A stretch of 59,904 nucleotides of DNA from positions 1 through 59,904 of the forward strand of contig NZ_AKJL01000192.1 of assembly GCF_000282355.1 (NCBI RefSeq), given 5' to 3'. The notes below the pieces were generated by a model. The model did not search any database and was not told the origin of the DNA. It saw only the letters and a program-made list of their open reading frames with translations. Below, piece by piece: positions 34,301-45,373 of the stretch (position 1 is its first letter; every line of letters begins with the position of its first letter). This DNA comes from Pseudomonas sp. GM49. Its GTDB lineage: Bacteria > Pseudomonadota > Gammaproteobacteria > Pseudomonadales > Pseudomonadaceae. Made by a program: the position numbers and the translations under genes.

Positions 34301-36256
34301 TCACGCTTCTTCCAGTTCGACCAGCGCACTGCCTTCGCTGACCATCTCGCCTTCCTGGCAATACAGCGCCTTGATCACCCCGGCATGGGGCGCGCGAATG
34401 CTGTGCTCCATCTTCATCGCTTCCAGCACCACCAATTGCGCTCCGGCTTCGACCGATTGCCCGGCCTCCACCAGCACGCGGACGATGCTGCCGTTCATGG
34501 GGGCGGTCAGCCCGCCATGATGGCTGTGGCTGGCCTCGACGGCGCTGATCGGGTCGTAAGACTCGATGCGACGCAACTCGCCATCCCACTGCAAATACAC
34601 ATGTTCGCCACGGCGTATTGCCCGGTGTTGACGGCGCACGCCAGCCTGCTCGGTCAGCAGCTGCTCGCCCTTGAGCCGAGCGCTGTGGGCATTGATGTCA
34701 CCCAGCGTCAGCGCCCGGTCCTGGCCTTCACAGCTCAGGTGAAGGGTGATTTCTCTCGGCAAGCCGGCACGCAACCCACTATGCGCTGCCCACGGCGAAC
34801 TCGGGTCATCGGCGCGGGTTACAGACGGCTGGCTCTGGGCAAACGCCTGGGCGGCGGCTTGCCAGAAACCATCGCTGAGCTCCGAGGGGGCCGGCAGCAA
34901 CTGTTCCTGATAACGCGGAATGAAGCCGGTATCCAGTTCAGCAGCGGCAAATGCCGGGTGACCGATGATGCGCCGCAGAAAATTGATGTTGGTCTTCAAC
35001 CCGCCAATGGCGAATTCGTCGAGCATGCTCAGCAGGCGCAAACGCGCCTGTTCACGGTCCTCGCCCCAGGCAATCAACTTGCCGAGCATCGGGTCGTAGA
35101 ACGGCGAGATCTCGTCGCCTTCTTCAACACCGCTGTCCACTCGACGCCCTGGCCCCTGCGTGGATTCGCGATACAACTCCAGTCGACCGGTCGCCGGCAG
35201 GAAATCATTGCCCGGGTCTTCGGCATACAGCCGCACTTCGATTGCATGACCCACCAGCGGCACCTGATCCTGCGTCATCGGCAATGCTTCGCCGCGGGCC
35301 ACGCGAATCTGCCAGGCCACCAGGTCGAGGCCGGTAATGGCCTCGGTGACCGGGTGTTCGACTTGCAGGCGGGTGTTCATCTCCATGAAGAAGAACTCGC
35401 CCCGCGCATCCAGCAGAAACTCCACGGTGCCGGCACCGACATAACCGATGGCCTGCGCCGAACGCACGGCGGCCTCACCCATGGCACGTCGCAGCTCTGG
35501 GCTCAGGCCAGGTGCCGGCGCTTCTTCGACGACTTTCTGGTGCCGCCGCTGAATCGAGCAGTCGCGTTCGTTGAGGTACAGGCAATTGCCGTGTTGATCG
35601 GCGAACACCTGGATTTCCACGTGACGTGGCTTGAGCAGGTATTTCTCCACCAGCATCCGCGAATCGCCGAACGACGATTGCGCTTCACGCTGGGCCGAGG
35701 CCAGGGCTTCGGCCAGTTGGCTGACGTCCTCGACCACTTTCATGCCTTTGCCGCCGCCACCCGCAGTGGCCTTGAGCAGTACCGGGTAGCCGATGCGTTC
35801 GCAGGCGTCGCGGAAGGTTTCGAGGTCCTGGGCTTCGCCGTGATAACCGGGCACCAGCGGCACGCCAGCGGTTTCCATCAAGGCTTTGGCGGCGGACTTG
35901 CTGCCCATGGCGTCGATGGCCGAGGCGGGCGGGCCAAGGAATATCAGGCCGGCGTTTTCGATGGCGCGGGCGAATCCGGCGTTCTCCGACAGAAAGCCGT
36001 AGCCGGGGTGAATCGCCTGTGCGCCGCTGGCCTTGGCGGCGGCGATCAGTTTGTCGATCTGCAGATAGCTGTCGGCGGCTTTGCTGCCACCGAGGTCGAC
36101 ACGAATGTCAGCTTCGCGGCTGTGCCGGGCGTCACGGTCGGTGGCGCTGTGCACGGCCACGGTGGTCAGGCCCAGCGCCTTGGCGGTACGCATCACCCGG
36201 CAAGCGATTTCGCCGCGGTTGGCCACCAGCAGGGTGGTGAGGACAGGTGTGCTCAT
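34301..36256 (-). CDS. liuD: 3-methylcrotonyl-CoA carboxylase, biotin-carrying alpha subunit LiuD
   Basis: LiuD carboxylates its biotin with bicarbonate and ATP, then hands the CO2 to LiuB for 3-methylcrotonyl-CoA in leucine and isovalerate breakdown. The 651-residue protein has a biotin-carboxylase domain (LLVANRGEIACRVMRTA at the start; GGGGKGMKVV; EMNTRLQVEHPVTE) and a C-terminal biotinyl domain with EAMKMEH (biotin lysine about 615). The start overlaps the stop of liuC by one base. It is the last gene of the liuABCD transcript on the minus strand. A geranyl-CoA carboxylase (AtuF) is similar, but the set of neighbours fits Liu. Confidence 0.95.
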   Translation of the reverse strand: MSTPVLTTLLVANRGEIACRVMRTAKALGLTTVAVHSATDRDARHSREADIRVDLGGSKAADSYLQIDKLIAAAKASGAQAIHPGYGFLSENAGFARAIENAGLIFLGPPASAIDAMGSKSAAKALMETAGVPLVPGYHGEAQDLETFRDACERIGYPVLLKATAGGGGKGMKVVEDVSQLAEALASAQREAQSSFGDSRMLVEKYLLKPRHVEIQVFADQHGNCLYLNERDCSIQRRHQKVVEEAPAPGLSPELRRAMGEAAVRSAQAIGYVGAGTVEFLLDARGEFFFMEMNTRLQVEHPVTEAITGLDLVAWQIRVARGEALPMTQDQVPLVGHAIEVRLYAEDPGNDFLPATGRLELYRESTQGPGRRVDSGVEEGDEISPFYDPMLGKLIAWGEDREQARLRLLSMLDEFAIGGLKTNINFLRRIIGHPAFAAAELDTGFIPRYQEQLLPAPSELSDGFWQAAAQAFAQSQPSVTRADDPSSPWAAHSGLRAGLPREITLHLSCEGQDRALTLGDINAHSARLKGEQLLTEQAGVRRQHRAIRRGEHVYLQWDGELRRIESYDPISAVEASHSHHGGLTAPMNGSIVRVLVEAGQSVEAGAQLVVLEAMKMEHSIRAPHAGVIKALYCQEGEMVSEGSALVELEEA

Positions 36257-37068
36257 CAGCGGGGCTCCTTGGTGGTTTCGGCTTGCCAGCTCGGTGGACG
36301 TTTTTGCAGGAAGGCGCGCAAGCCTTCCTGGCCTTCAGGGCTGACGCGGATGCGGGCGATGGCGTTTTCGGTGTAACGGCGCAATGCCGGGGTCAGTGAG
36401 CCGTCACCGACTTCGCGCAACAGATCCTTGCTGGCGCGCATGGCCGCCGGACTGTTGAGCAGCAGGTTGTCGATCCACTGCCCGACTTTCTGCTCCAGCT
36501 CGGCACTTGCATAGCTCTCCGACAACAATCCGATTTCCCGTGCCCGTTGCCCGCCGAAGCGCTCAGCGGTCAAGGCATAGCGACGTGTCGCGCGCTCGCC
36601 AATGGCTTGCACCACGAACGGGCTGATCACCGCCGGCGCCAGGCCGATGCGCACTTCCGACAGGCAGAACTGCGCGTCATCGGCACCGATGGCCATGTCG
36701 CAGCAACTGATCAGGCCCAGCGCGCCACCAAAGGCTGCGCCTTGCACCACTGCCAGGGTCGGAATTTTCAGTTTGGCCAGGTTGTACATCAACTCCGCCA
36801 GTTCCCGGGCGTCATCGAGGTTGGTGGCGTAATCGAGTTCGGCCGATTGCTGCATCCAGGCCAGGTCGGCACCGGCGCTGAAATGCTTGCCGCGGCCGCG
36901 CACGATCAAAAATCGCAGGCTGGCATCGCTCGCGACTTTGTCGAGGGCGAGGATCAGCTCGCGGATCATTTCGGCATTGAAGGCGTTGTTCTTTTCTTCA
37001 CGGCTGAGCCAGAGAGTCGCAAAACCCCTTGGATCGCTCAGCAGTTCGAGGGTGTTGAAGTCGCTCAT
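36256..37068 (-). CDS. liuC: Methylglutaconyl-CoA hydratase LiuC
   Basis: This 270-residue crotonase-fold enzyme hydrates 3-methylglutaconyl-CoA to HMG-CoA, the step before HMG-CoA lyase. Motifs include SREEKNNAFNAEMIREL, the oxyanion-hole region GRGKHFSAGADLAWM, and the catalytic area GAAFGGALGLISCCDMAIGADDAQFCLSEVRIGL. Between liuB and this gene lie 133 bases with a REPIN, while liuD follows with a one-base overlap. Confidence 0.94.
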   Translation of the reverse strand: MSDFNTLELLSDPRGFATLWLSREEKNNAFNAEMIRELILALDKVASDASLRFLIVRGRGKHFSAGADLAWMQQSAELDYATNLDDARELAELMYNLAKLKIPTLAVVQGAAFGGALGLISCCDMAIGADDAQFCLSEVRIGLAPAVISPFVVQAIGERATRRYALTAERFGGQRAREIGLLSESYASAELEQKVGQWIDNLLLNSPAAMRASKDLLREVGDGSLTPALRRYTENAIARIRVSPEGQEGLRAFLQKRPPSWQAETTKEPR

Positions 37069-37092
37069 ATTCGTCCGTCTCCACGGCTCTTG

Positions 37093-37192
37093 TGTAGGAG
37101 CGAGCTTGCTCGCGATGGGCTACAGGGCGGCGCGTTATTTCAGAAAACACGCGTTATTGTTAACGTCCATCGCGAGCAAGCTCGCTCCTGCA
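37093..37192. repeat. REPIN between liuB and liuC
   Basis: Outer arms of the GTAGGAGCGAGCTTGCTCGC type enclose a spacer with CACGCGTTATTGTTAACGTC, a variant of the long-spacer class seen at 18987, 40111 and 41943. Confidence 0.9.
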
Positions 37193-37201
37193 ACAAAAAA
37201 A

Positions 37202-38809
<1,608 letters not shown>

Positions 38810-38821
38810 GGACAGCTCCGT

Positions 38822-39985
38822 TTAGCGGGTTTCGTTGAACAGTTCGCGACCGATCAGCATGCGACGGATCTCACTGGTGCCCGCGCCGATTTCGTACAGC
38901 TTGGCGTCACGCAGCAGACGACCGGCCGGGAATTCATTGATGTAGCCGTTGCCGCCGAGAATCTGGATCGCGTCGAGGGCCATTTGCGTGGCGCGTTCGG
39001 CGGTGTAGAGGATCACACCGGCGGCGTCTTTGCGTGTGGTTTCGCCGCGCTCGCAGGCTTGGGCGACTGCATAAAGGTAGGCACGGCCGGCGTTGAGTTG
39101 GGTGTACATGTCGGCGACCTTGCCCTGGATCAGCTGGAATTCGCCGATGCTTTGGCCGAACTGCTTGCGGTCGTGGATGTACGGCACGATCAGGTCCATG
39201 CACGCCTGCATGATCCCGGTCGGGCCTCCTGAAAGGACAACACGCTCGTAGTCGAGGCCGCTCATCAGCACTTTCACGCCGCCATTGAGCACGCCGAGGA
39301 TGTTTTCTTCCGGCACTTCGACGTCATCGAAAAACAGCTCGCAGGTGTTCGAACCGCGCATGCCGAGCTTGTCGAACTTGTTGCTGCGGCTGAAGCCTTT
39401 CCAGTCGCGCTCGACGATGAAGGCGGTGATGCCGTGGGGGCCTTTTTCCAGGTCGGTCTTGGCGTAGATCACGTAGGTGTTGGCGTCCGGGCCGTTGGTG
39501 ATCCAGGTCTTGCTGCCGTTGAGCACGTAGTGGTCGCCACGCTTGTCGGCGCGAAGTTTCATCGAGACCACGTCGGAACCGGCATTCGGCTCACTCATGG
39601 CCAGCGCGCCGATGTGCTCGCCGCTGATCAGTTTCGGCAGGTATTTGGCTTTCTGTTCGTGATTGCCGTTGCGGTTGATCTGGTTGACGCACAGGTTGGA
39701 GTGCGCGCCGTAGGACAAGGCCACCGAGGCTGAGCCACGGCTGATTTCTTCCATGGCCACCACGTGGGCCAGGTAACCCAGGCCAGCGCCGCCGTACTCT
39801 TCCGGTACGGTGATGCCCAGCAGGCCCATGTCGCCGAATTTGCGCCACAGGTCGACGGGGAACAGGTTGTCGATGTCGATCTGAGCGGCGCGCGGGGCGA
39901 TCTCCTTGGCGACGAAGGACTGGACCTGATCGCGCAGCATGTCGATGGTTTCACCGAGGGCAAAGTTCAGGGATGGATAGCTCAT
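38822..39985 (-). CDS. liuA: Isovaleryl-CoA dehydrogenase LiuA
   Basis: LiuA oxidises isovaleryl-CoA to 3-methylcrotonyl-CoA and gives electrons to ETF. The 387-residue acyl-CoA dehydrogenase has the family motifs [20 protein letters not shown] and [15 protein letters not shown] [19 protein letters not shown], and the C-terminal flavin contact [37 protein letters not shown] 39985 is preceded by AAAGGTGACC. It is the first gene of the liuABCD operon; two LiuR-type palindromes lie 57 and 100 bases upstream, shared with the divergent acyl-CoA synthetase gene. Confidence 0.95.
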   Translation of the reverse strand: MSYPSLNFALGETIDMLRDQVQSFVAKEIAPRAAQIDIDNLFPVDLWRKFGDMGLLGITVPEEYGGAGLGYLAHVVAMEEISRGSASVALSYGAHSNLCVNQINRNGNHEQKAKYLPKLISGEHIGALAMSEPNAGSDVVSMKLRADKRGDHYVLNGSKTWITNGPDANTYVIYAKTDLEKGPHGITAFIVERDWKGFSRSNKFDKLGMRGSNTCELFFDDVEVPEENILGVLNGGVKVLMSGLDYERVVLSGGPTGIMQACMDLIVPYIHDRKQFGQSIGEFQLIQGKVADMYTQLNAGRAYLYAVAQACERGETTRKDAAGVILYTAERATQMALDAIQILGGNGYINEFPAGRLLRDAKLYEIGAGTSEIRRMLIGRELFNETR

Positions 39986-40041
39986 GGGTCACCTTTTGGC
40001 TTTTTTGTCGGGTGGGGAGGACCGTGATTCGGTTCTCACCT

Positions 40042-40055
40042 TTACGTTAACGTAA
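40042..40055. promoter_or_regulatory. LiuR (MerR-type) operator 1
   Basis: TTACGTTAACGTAA is a perfect 14-base palindrome upstream of liuA. With the sites at 40085 and 44116 it defines TTNACGTTNACGTNAA. MerR activators bind such palindromes between -35 and -10 boxes. Confidence 0.8.
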
Positions 40056-40084
40056 GCCTGTGACGAATGGCTGTCAATCACCCT

Positions 40085-40098
40085 TTACGTTAACGTCA
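40085..40098. promoter_or_regulatory. LiuR (MerR-type) operator 2
   Basis: TTACGTTAACGTCA is a near-perfect second copy, 43 bases from operator 1 and closer to the divergent acyl-CoA synthetase gene. The pair probably serves the two divergent promoters. Confidence 0.8.
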
Positions 40099-40110
40099 AC
40101 TTGGGTGATT

Positions 40111-40211
40111 CTGTAGGAGCGAGCTTGCTCGCGAAGGACGTCAACGATAACGCGTGTTGTCTGGATAAACGCGGTGCCCTGACGTTCTTCGCGAGCGAGC
40201 TCGCTCCTACA
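40111..40211. repeat. REPIN upstream of the acyl-CoA synthetase gene
   Basis: A 101-base element with REP arms and spacer CGTCAACGATAACGCGTG lies just before the synthetase gene. A nearly identical copy in the same orientation lies just after it (41943-42043). Confidence 0.92.
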
Positions 40212-40234
40212 AAATAAAGACAATAGGGGTCGTC

Positions 40235-41932
40235 ATGGATCAACCCAGTGCAAGCCCGCAACGCAGTTACACCCGTGGTTCCCAGGACAAAGCCTTGCTG
40301 GCGATGACCATCGGCCAGGCGTTCGACAACACGGTCGCGCAATACCCGGACGGGGAGGCGCTGGTGGTGCGCCATCAACAGCTGCGTTACACCTGGCGGC
40401 AGTTGGCCGAGGCCGCGAACCTGCACGCCAGAGCATTGCTGGCGCTGGGGCTGCAAGCCGGGGACCGTCTCGGCATCTGGGCGCCGAACTGCGCGCAGTG
40501 GTGCATCAGCCAGATTGCCACCGCGAAAATCGGCGTGATCCTGGTCAACATCAATCCCGCGTATCGCAGTTCCGAACTTGAATACGTGTTGAAGCAGTCC
40601 GGCTGCCAATGGCTGGTGTGTGCCGGGGCTTTCAAATCCTCGAACTATCACTCCATGTTGCAAGGGCTGGTGCCGGAGTTGGCCGAGCAATCCATCGGCA
40701 AGTTGCACAGCGAGCGGTTGCCGGAGTTGCGTGGCGTCATCAGCCTGGATGCGCAGCCACCATCGGGTTTCCTGCCATGGTCGCAACTGGCCGATCTGGC
40801 TGGCAGCGTCACGGTCGAGCAGTTGCATGAGCGCCAGGACAGCCTGCATTTCGATCAGCCGGTGAATATCCAGTACACCTCCGGCACCACCGGGTTCCCC
40901 AAGGGCGCGACCCTCAGTCACTACAACATTCTCAACAACGGATACATGGTCGGCGAAAGCCTGGGGCTGACGGCAGCCGATCGCCTGGTGATCCCGGTAC
41001 CGTTGTATCACTGCTTCGGCATGGTCATGGGCAACCTCGGTTGCATCACCCATGGCAGCACGATGATTTATCCGAACGACGCGTTCGATCCGTTGCTGAC
41101 CCTCAGCACTGTGGCTGACGAAAAAGCCACGGCGCTGTACGGCGTGCCGACCATGTTCATCGCCATGCTCGATCAACCACAACGTGCCGAATTCGATCTG
41201 TCGAGCCTGCGCACCGGGATCATGGCGGGCGCGACCTGTCCTATCGAAGTGATGCGCCGGGTCATCAGCGAAATGCACATGAGCGAAGTGCAGATTGCCT
41301 ACGGCATGACGGAAACCAGTCCGGTGTCGTTGCAGACCGGTCCGTCAGACGACCTGGAGCTGCGCGTGACCACCGTCGGCCGTACCCAGCCGCAGCTTGA
41401 AAGCAAGATCATCGACGAAGCGGGCAACCTGGTGCCGCGGGGCACCATCGGTGAGCTGTGCACTCGTGGTTACAGCGTGATGCTGGGTTACTGGAACAAC
41501 CCGCAAGGTACCGCCGAAGCCATCGATCAGGCAGGCTGGATGCACACCGGCGACCTGGCGAGCATGAATGACGAGGGTTATGTGTGCATTGCCGGGCGCA
41601 ACAAGGACATGATCATCCGTGGCGGCGAGAATATTTACCCGCGGGAGCTGGAAGAGTTTTTCTTCACCCATCCGGCCGTTGCGGATGTGCAGGTGATAGG
41701 GATTCCATGCTCGCGCTACGGCGAAGAGATTGTTGCCTGGATCAAGTTCCATCCTGGCCATAGCGCCACTGAGCAGGAGCTGCAAGCCTGGTGCAAGGAG
41801 CGCATCGCGCACTTCAAGACGCCGCGCTACTTCAAGTTCGTCGAGGAATTTCCGATGACCGTGACCGGCAAGATCCAGAAATTCCGGATGCGCGAGATCA
41901 GTATCGAGGAGTTGCGTAGCAAGCAGGTCTGA
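40235..41932 (+). CDS. AMP-forming acyl-CoA synthetase of the liu locus
   Basis: This 565-residue member of the adenylate-forming family activates a carboxylic acid with ATP and coenzyme A. The P-loop reads [11 protein letters not shown] (about 213-223), the adenine-binding motif YGMTETSP, and the hinge and catalytic lysine regions [21 protein letters not shown] and TGKIQKFRM. It resembles medium/branched-chain ligases (ACSF2-like). Divergence from liuA and the shared LiuR sites suggest that it charges isovalerate or a related acid for the Liu pathway. GGGGT precedes the ATG. Long REPIN copies flank both sides, and a strong terminator follows at 42078-42105. Confidence 0.92.
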   Translation: MDQPSASPQRSYTRGSQDKALLAMTIGQAFDNTVAQYPDGEALVVRHQQLRYTWRQLAEAANLHARALLALGLQAGDRLGIWAPNCAQWCISQIATAKIGVILVNINPAYRSSELEYVLKQSGCQWLVCAGAFKSSNYHSMLQGLVPELAEQSIGKLHSERLPELRGVISLDAQPPSGFLPWSQLADLAGSVTVEQLHERQDSLHFDQPVNIQYTSGTTGFPKGATLSHYNILNNGYMVGESLGLTAADRLVIPVPLYHCFGMVMGNLGCITHGSTMIYPNDAFDPLLTLSTVADEKATALYGVPTMFIAMLDQPQRAEFDLSSLRTGIMAGATCPIEVMRRVISEMHMSEVQIAYGMTETSPVSLQTGPSDDLELRVTTVGRTQPQLESKIIDEAGNLVPRGTIGELCTRGYSVMLGYWNNPQGTAEAIDQAGWMHTGDLASMNDEGYVCIAGRNKDMIIRGGENIYPRELEEFFFTHPAVADVQVIGIPCSRYGEEIVAWIKFHPGHSATEQELQAWCKERIAHFKTPRYFKFVEEFPMTVTGKIQKFRMREISIEELRSKQV

Positions 41933-41942
41933 CGAAGGCCGA

Positions 41943-42043
41943 CTGTAGGAGCGAGCTTGCTCGCGAAGAACGTCAACGATAACGCGTGCAGTCTGGAAAT
42001 ACGCGGTGCCCTTGTGTTCTTCGCGAGCGAGCTCGCTCCTACA
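41943..42043. repeat. REPIN downstream of the acyl-CoA synthetase gene
   Basis: A 101-base element that is nearly identical, in direct orientation, to the one at 40111-40211; the differences are scattered single bases. Confidence 0.92.
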
Positions 42044-42077
42044 AAGGGCTGCGGAAATCTCAAATCCCAGACAGCAC

Positions 42078-42107
42078 AAAGGGGAGCCGAAGCTCCCCTT
42101 TAATTTT
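42078..42107 (+). terminator. Rho-independent terminator of the acyl-CoA synthetase gene
   Basis: AAAGGGGAGC and GCTCCCCTTT form a 10-base stem with a CGAA loop, followed by TAATTTT. Confidence 0.88.
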
Positions 42108-42624
42108 CGTTGCGCGTGCTCTTTTTTTATTATTGAGGGTCGGTCTGTTGTTGTTTTTGGCAACCGTTGCCCTTTACCGCTGTTTTTGGCGATCCCCATC
42201 CGGGATCAAGAGCAAACGTATTTTTTTGAGCGCTGATCTACTTTCTCGCTGAGCGATCCAACCGATTCGGGAGCTACCTGAAGGTAGTTTTATTATTCTC
42301 TGTCCGGTTGCGGGTAACTCCGAAAAGCACCCTGAAAAGCACATCTTCTCCAAAAAAATCTGTTAGCTGCGTCTCTGCCGTGTTGTTTTTGTTATGTCAG
42401 AGTCGTTACGTCTTGTTTTTATTAGGTTTGCCGCAATTTTTTTATTCTTGTTGTGCGATAGATATAGCAGGAGCCGTGCCAGTTTTTTAAAAGCCTTTAA
42501 AATCAATGCTTTGGAGTTTTGTAGGGTTTTTCGCCTCAGGCAAAACCCTACATTTTGTTTCCGTGTTACTCGCTTGCGCCCACGTTTCAGACACAGCGGT
42601 AACACACGGACACACTCAGCGCAC
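42108..42624. other. AT-rich gap without a convincing gene
   Basis: About 500 bases with clearly lower GC than the liu genes on either side. Short frames occur (42394-42750 plus, 42363-42605 minus) but they have no recognisable protein sequence or start region. Visible structures are a small hairpin CTACCT/AGGTAG with TTTT (42274-42291) and a strong hairpin at 42521-42551. The stretch may be a remnant of something inserted between the synthetase and liuE, or an untranslated region. Confidence 0.5.
42521..42551. terminator. Terminator hairpin downstream of liuE
   Basis: GTAGGGTTTT and AAAACCCTAC form a 10-base stem around TCGCCTCAGGC. A-rich and T-rich ends on both sides make it usable in either direction; it lies 74 bases beyond the liuE stop. 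Confidence 0.8.
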
Positions 42625-43524
42625 TCACTGTGCGCTACGGGCCTTGGCCACGCGGGAACCGGTAGGGCGGCCCAATACGGTGCAAATCTGCTGACCGGCG
42701 AGCATCAGGGCGTCGAGATCGATTCCGGTGTCGATGCCCAGGCCGTTTAGCAGGTAAACCACGTCTTCGGTCGCGACGTTACCGCTGGCGCCCTTGGCAT
42801 AGGGGCAGCCGCCGAGACCTGCGATGGAGCTGTCGAACACCGAGATACCTTCCAGCAGGCTGGCGTAGATGTTGGCCACAGCCTGACCGTAGGTGTCGTG
42901 GAAGTGCCCGGCGAGTTTTTCACGGGGTACATCCTTTGATACCACTTCGAACATTTTCCGGGTCGCGCCAGCGGTGCCGGTACCGATGGTGTCCCCCAGC
43001 GAGACCTCGTAGCAGCCCATGGCGTAGAGCTCGCGGGCGACCATGGCGACTTGCTCCGGGGCGACGTTACCTTCATAGGGGCACCCCAGCACGCAGGACA
43101 CATACCCGCGCACGGTCACCCCATGTTGCCTGGCGGCCTCCATGATCGGTACGAAACGCGCCAGGCTTTCGCTGATCGAGCAATTGATGTTGCGCTGGGA
43201 AAACGCCTCGGACGCCGCCGCGAACACGGCCACTTCCTTGACCCCGGCGGCGAGGGCATCTTCGAATCCGCGCAGGTTGGGAGCGAGCGCGCCATAGACT
43301 ACACCCGGTTTGCGCTGTATCTGCGCGAAGACCTCGGCGGAGCCGGCCATCTGCGGCACCCACTTGGGCGACACGAAACTGCCGACCTCTATATAGCCGA
43401 GTCCGGCTGCGGTCAGCGCATCGACTAGTTGCACCTTGTCGGTAACACTGATGGGTTGGGCTTCGTTTTGCAGGCCGTCGCGTGGGCCGACTTCGACAAT
43501 GCGTACGTGGGAGGGGAGGGACAT
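42625..43524 (-). CDS. liuE: Hydroxymethylglutaryl-CoA lyase LiuE
   Basis: LiuE splits HMG-CoA into acetyl-CoA and acetoacetate, the last step of leucine breakdown. The 299-residue DRE-TIM metallolyase has VRIVEVGPRDGLQNE at the start and the signature GLGGCPYAKGASGNVATED, with the catalytic cysteine, near 260. ATG 43524 gives the family start; the longer frame to 43626 enters a REPIN. It lies apart from liuABCD, downstream of liuR on the same strand with a REPIN between, so liuR-liuE may form a second unit. Confidence 0.95.
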   Translation of the reverse strand: MSLPSHVRIVEVGPRDGLQNEAQPISVTDKVQLVDALTAAGLGYIEVGSFVSPKWVPQMAGSAEVFAQIQRKPGVVYGALAPNLRGFEDALAAGVKEVAVFAAASEAFSQRNINCSISESLARFVPIMEAARQHGVTVRGYVSCVLGCPYEGNVAPEQVAMVARELYAMGCYEVSLGDTIGTGTAGATRKMFEVVSKDVPREKLAGHFHDTYGQAVANIYASLLEGISVFDSSIAGLGGCPYAKGASGNVATEDVVYLLNGLGIDTGIDLDALMLAGQQICTVLGRPTGSRVAKARSAQ

Positions 43525-43565
43525 GGGCTTCGACCTGTGCTGATTGTCTGAATGCGCTGAAAACC

Positions 43566-43658
43566 CTGTGGGAGCGAGCTTGCTCGCGATGAGGGCATCA
43601 CATTCAACATTTTTGGTGACTGACACTCCGCTATCGCGAGCAAGCTCGCTCCCACAGT
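43566..43658. repeat. REPIN between liuR and liuE
   Basis: Inverted copies of GTGGGAGCGAGCTTGCTCGC enclose about 45 bases. Confidence 0.9.
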
Positions 43659-43671
43659 GGATAGTGTGGAT

Positions 43672-44073
43672 CTACTGAATTGATTCCTGGCTTTTCAGGG
43701 TCTGCTCCAGCGCCTGCACGCAACGCTCTTCGGCAGTATCCAGCTCCAGTTTCATCTGTTCGATGTCCAGCAACTGCTGTTCAAGCTGCTCACGGCGCTC
43801 GCTGATTTTCGCCAGCATGCTGTGCAACTGTTTGGTGTTACCGCTGGACGGGTCGTAGAGCTCGATCAGCTCGCGGCATTCAGCCAGCGAGAAACCGATG
43901 CGTTTGCCCCGCAGGATCAGCTTCAGGCTGACTTTGTCGCGGGGCGAGTAAATGCGTTCCTGGCCACGGCGTTCGGGGCTGAGCAGGCCTTGCTCTTCAT
44001 AAAAGCGAATGGCGCGTGTGGTGATGTCGAGCTCGCGGGCGAGATCGGAAATACTGTAGGTCTGGCTGCTCAT
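43672..44073 (-). CDS. liuR: MerR-family regulator LiuR
   Basis: This 133-residue MerR protein has the DNA-binding domain YSISDLARELDITTRAIRFYEEQGLLSPERRGQERIYSPRDKVSLKLI (6-54), followed by a long dimerisation coiled coil. The short C-terminal end has a cysteine but no metal-binding pattern, as expected for a regulator sensing an acyl-CoA or leucine intermediate. TTGACGTTTACGTCAA at 44116-44131, 43 bases upstream, matches the sites in front of liuA, so LiuR probably controls itself, liuABCD and the synthetase. Confidence 0.92.
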   Translation of the reverse strand: MSSQTYSISDLARELDITTRAIRFYEEQGLLSPERRGQERIYSPRDKVSLKLILRGKRIGFSLAECRELIELYDPSSGNTKQLHSMLAKISERREQLEQQLLDIEQMKLELDTAEERCVQALEQTLKSQESIQ

Positions 44074-44115
44074 GGAAGCGCTCGCAAAAGGTCATGGCGC
44101 TAAGCTAATGGCAGG

Positions 44116-44131
44116 TTGACGTTTACGTCAA
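44116..44131. promoter_or_regulatory. LiuR operator in front of liuR
   Basis: TTGACGTTTACGTCAA shares TTNACGTTNACGTNAA with the two operators between liuA and the synthetase gene. Confidence 0.8.
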
Positions 44132-44164
44132 GCGGTGTGAGTTTTCAGTGTTCTTGCTGGCCCC

Positions 44165-44257
44165 TTCGCGAGCGAGCCCGCTCCCACATTGGATCTTCAG
44201 TGGACACAAAACTGGTGCCCTGCACAGATCCCTGTGGGAGCGAGCTTGCTCGCGATA
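44165..44257. repeat. REPIN
   Basis: TTCGCGAGCGAGCCCGCTCC and an inverted GTGGGAGCGAGCTTGCTCGC copy lie between liuR and the LysR gene. Confidence 0.88.
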
Positions 44258-44278
44258 GGGATACCCCGGTATCGAGCC

Positions 44279-45208
44279 TTACACCTTCTCGAGCTTTTTC
44301 TCCTGCGCCGTCACCTGCTGGCACAGCTCAATCATCTGCTCGCGCATCCAGCGATTCGCCGGGTCCTGGTCAGTGCTTTCGTGCCAGTAAAGGTGGGTTT
44401 CCACCGGCGGCACATCGTTGACCGGCAGATAAAAGGCGTGCAGGTCGTTACGGCGGGCGAAACGTTCCGGCACGGTCATGACCATGTCCGTCTGTTGCAA
44501 CACTTGCGAGGCCATCAGGTAATGTTGGGAGCGCAGGGCGATCTTGCGCTGGATGCCCATCTTGCCCAGCGCCAGGTCGACATAGCCGAGGCCGCTGCGG
44601 CGGCTGGAAATATGGATGTGGGTCAGGCTCAGGTAATCATCCAGTGTGAGTTTCTCTTTGCCCGCCAGCGGATGCCCCTTGCGCATGGCGCACACGTAGC
44701 GGTCTTCCATCAACTTGACGTGACGCACCTGCGGGTCGGTGTTGAGCGGCGCATCCACCGCAAAGTCCAGGCGGCCGGCTGCCAGTTCCTTGGTGGTCTC
44801 GCGGCGTTTGGACAGAAAACTCTCGATGATCACCGTCGGCGCCAGGCGGCGCAGGCGCTGGAACAGCGGCGGCAGGATCACCGCTTCGGTGAGGTCGGTC
44901 ATGCTGATGCGATAGGTCTTGACCGCTTGCTGCGGGTTAAAAATGCGGCTTTCCTGCACCGACACGCGCAGCAGTGAGAGCGCATTGCGCACCGGGCCGA
45001 TGATGTTCTGCGCCATGGGCGTCGGCACCATGCCCTGGGCGGTGCGCACGAACAGCGGGTCGTTGAAGGTCTCGCGCAGGCGGGCCAGAGCGTTCGACAC
45101 CGCCGGTTGGGTGATGCCGACAATCTGCCCGGCGCGGGTCAGGTTGGCTTCGGTGTAGATCGCGTCGAAGACGATGAAAAGGTTGAGATCGACCTTGCTC
45201 AGATTCAT
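44279..45208 (-). CDS. LysR-family regulator (NodD-like subgroup)
   Basis: This 309-residue LysR protein starts MNLSKVDLNLFIVFDAIYTEANLTRAGQIVGITQPAVSNALARLRE, the layout of the NodD/LeuO-like subgroup. It has a lysine-rich C-terminal tail (QEKKLEKV). It is divergent from an acyl-CoA dehydrogenase gene across 165 AT-rich bases and probably regulates it. It does not share the effector-domain blocks seen in the two LysR proteins of the phosphonate region. The effector is unknown. Confidence 0.9.
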   Translation of the reverse strand: MNLSKVDLNLFIVFDAIYTEANLTRAGQIVGITQPAVSNALARLRETFNDPLFVRTAQGMVPTPMAQNIIGPVRNALSLLRVSVQESRIFNPQQAVKTYRISMTDLTEAVILPPLFQRLRRLAPTVIIESFLSKRRETTKELAAGRLDFAVDAPLNTDPQVRHVKLMEDRYVCAMRKGHPLAGKEKLTLDDYLSLTHIHISSRRSGLGYVDLALGKMGIQRKIALRSQHYLMASQVLQQTDMVMTVPERFARRNDLHAFYLPVNDVPPVETHLYWHESTDQDPANRWMREQMIELCQQVTAQEKKLEKV

Positions 45209-45373
45209 TACGCGGCTCTCTTATTGTGTGGGCGGGCTGATCCTGATGATCAGCCGATCATATATCGGTGATGAATGTTTATACACGCCGAGAATAGGCT
45301 AGGTAAATTTTCATGGCTGTTCTAGCATCGATTGCATGATCTAAACAACCTCCCCCAAGAAGGTATCTCGCTC

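Noticed and set aside
34385..36376. Open frame of 663 codons on the plus strand opposite liuD and the end of liuC
   Set aside because: Antisense to a clear biotin carboxylase gene, arginine/histidine/glycine-rich composition and no motif; a shadow frame.
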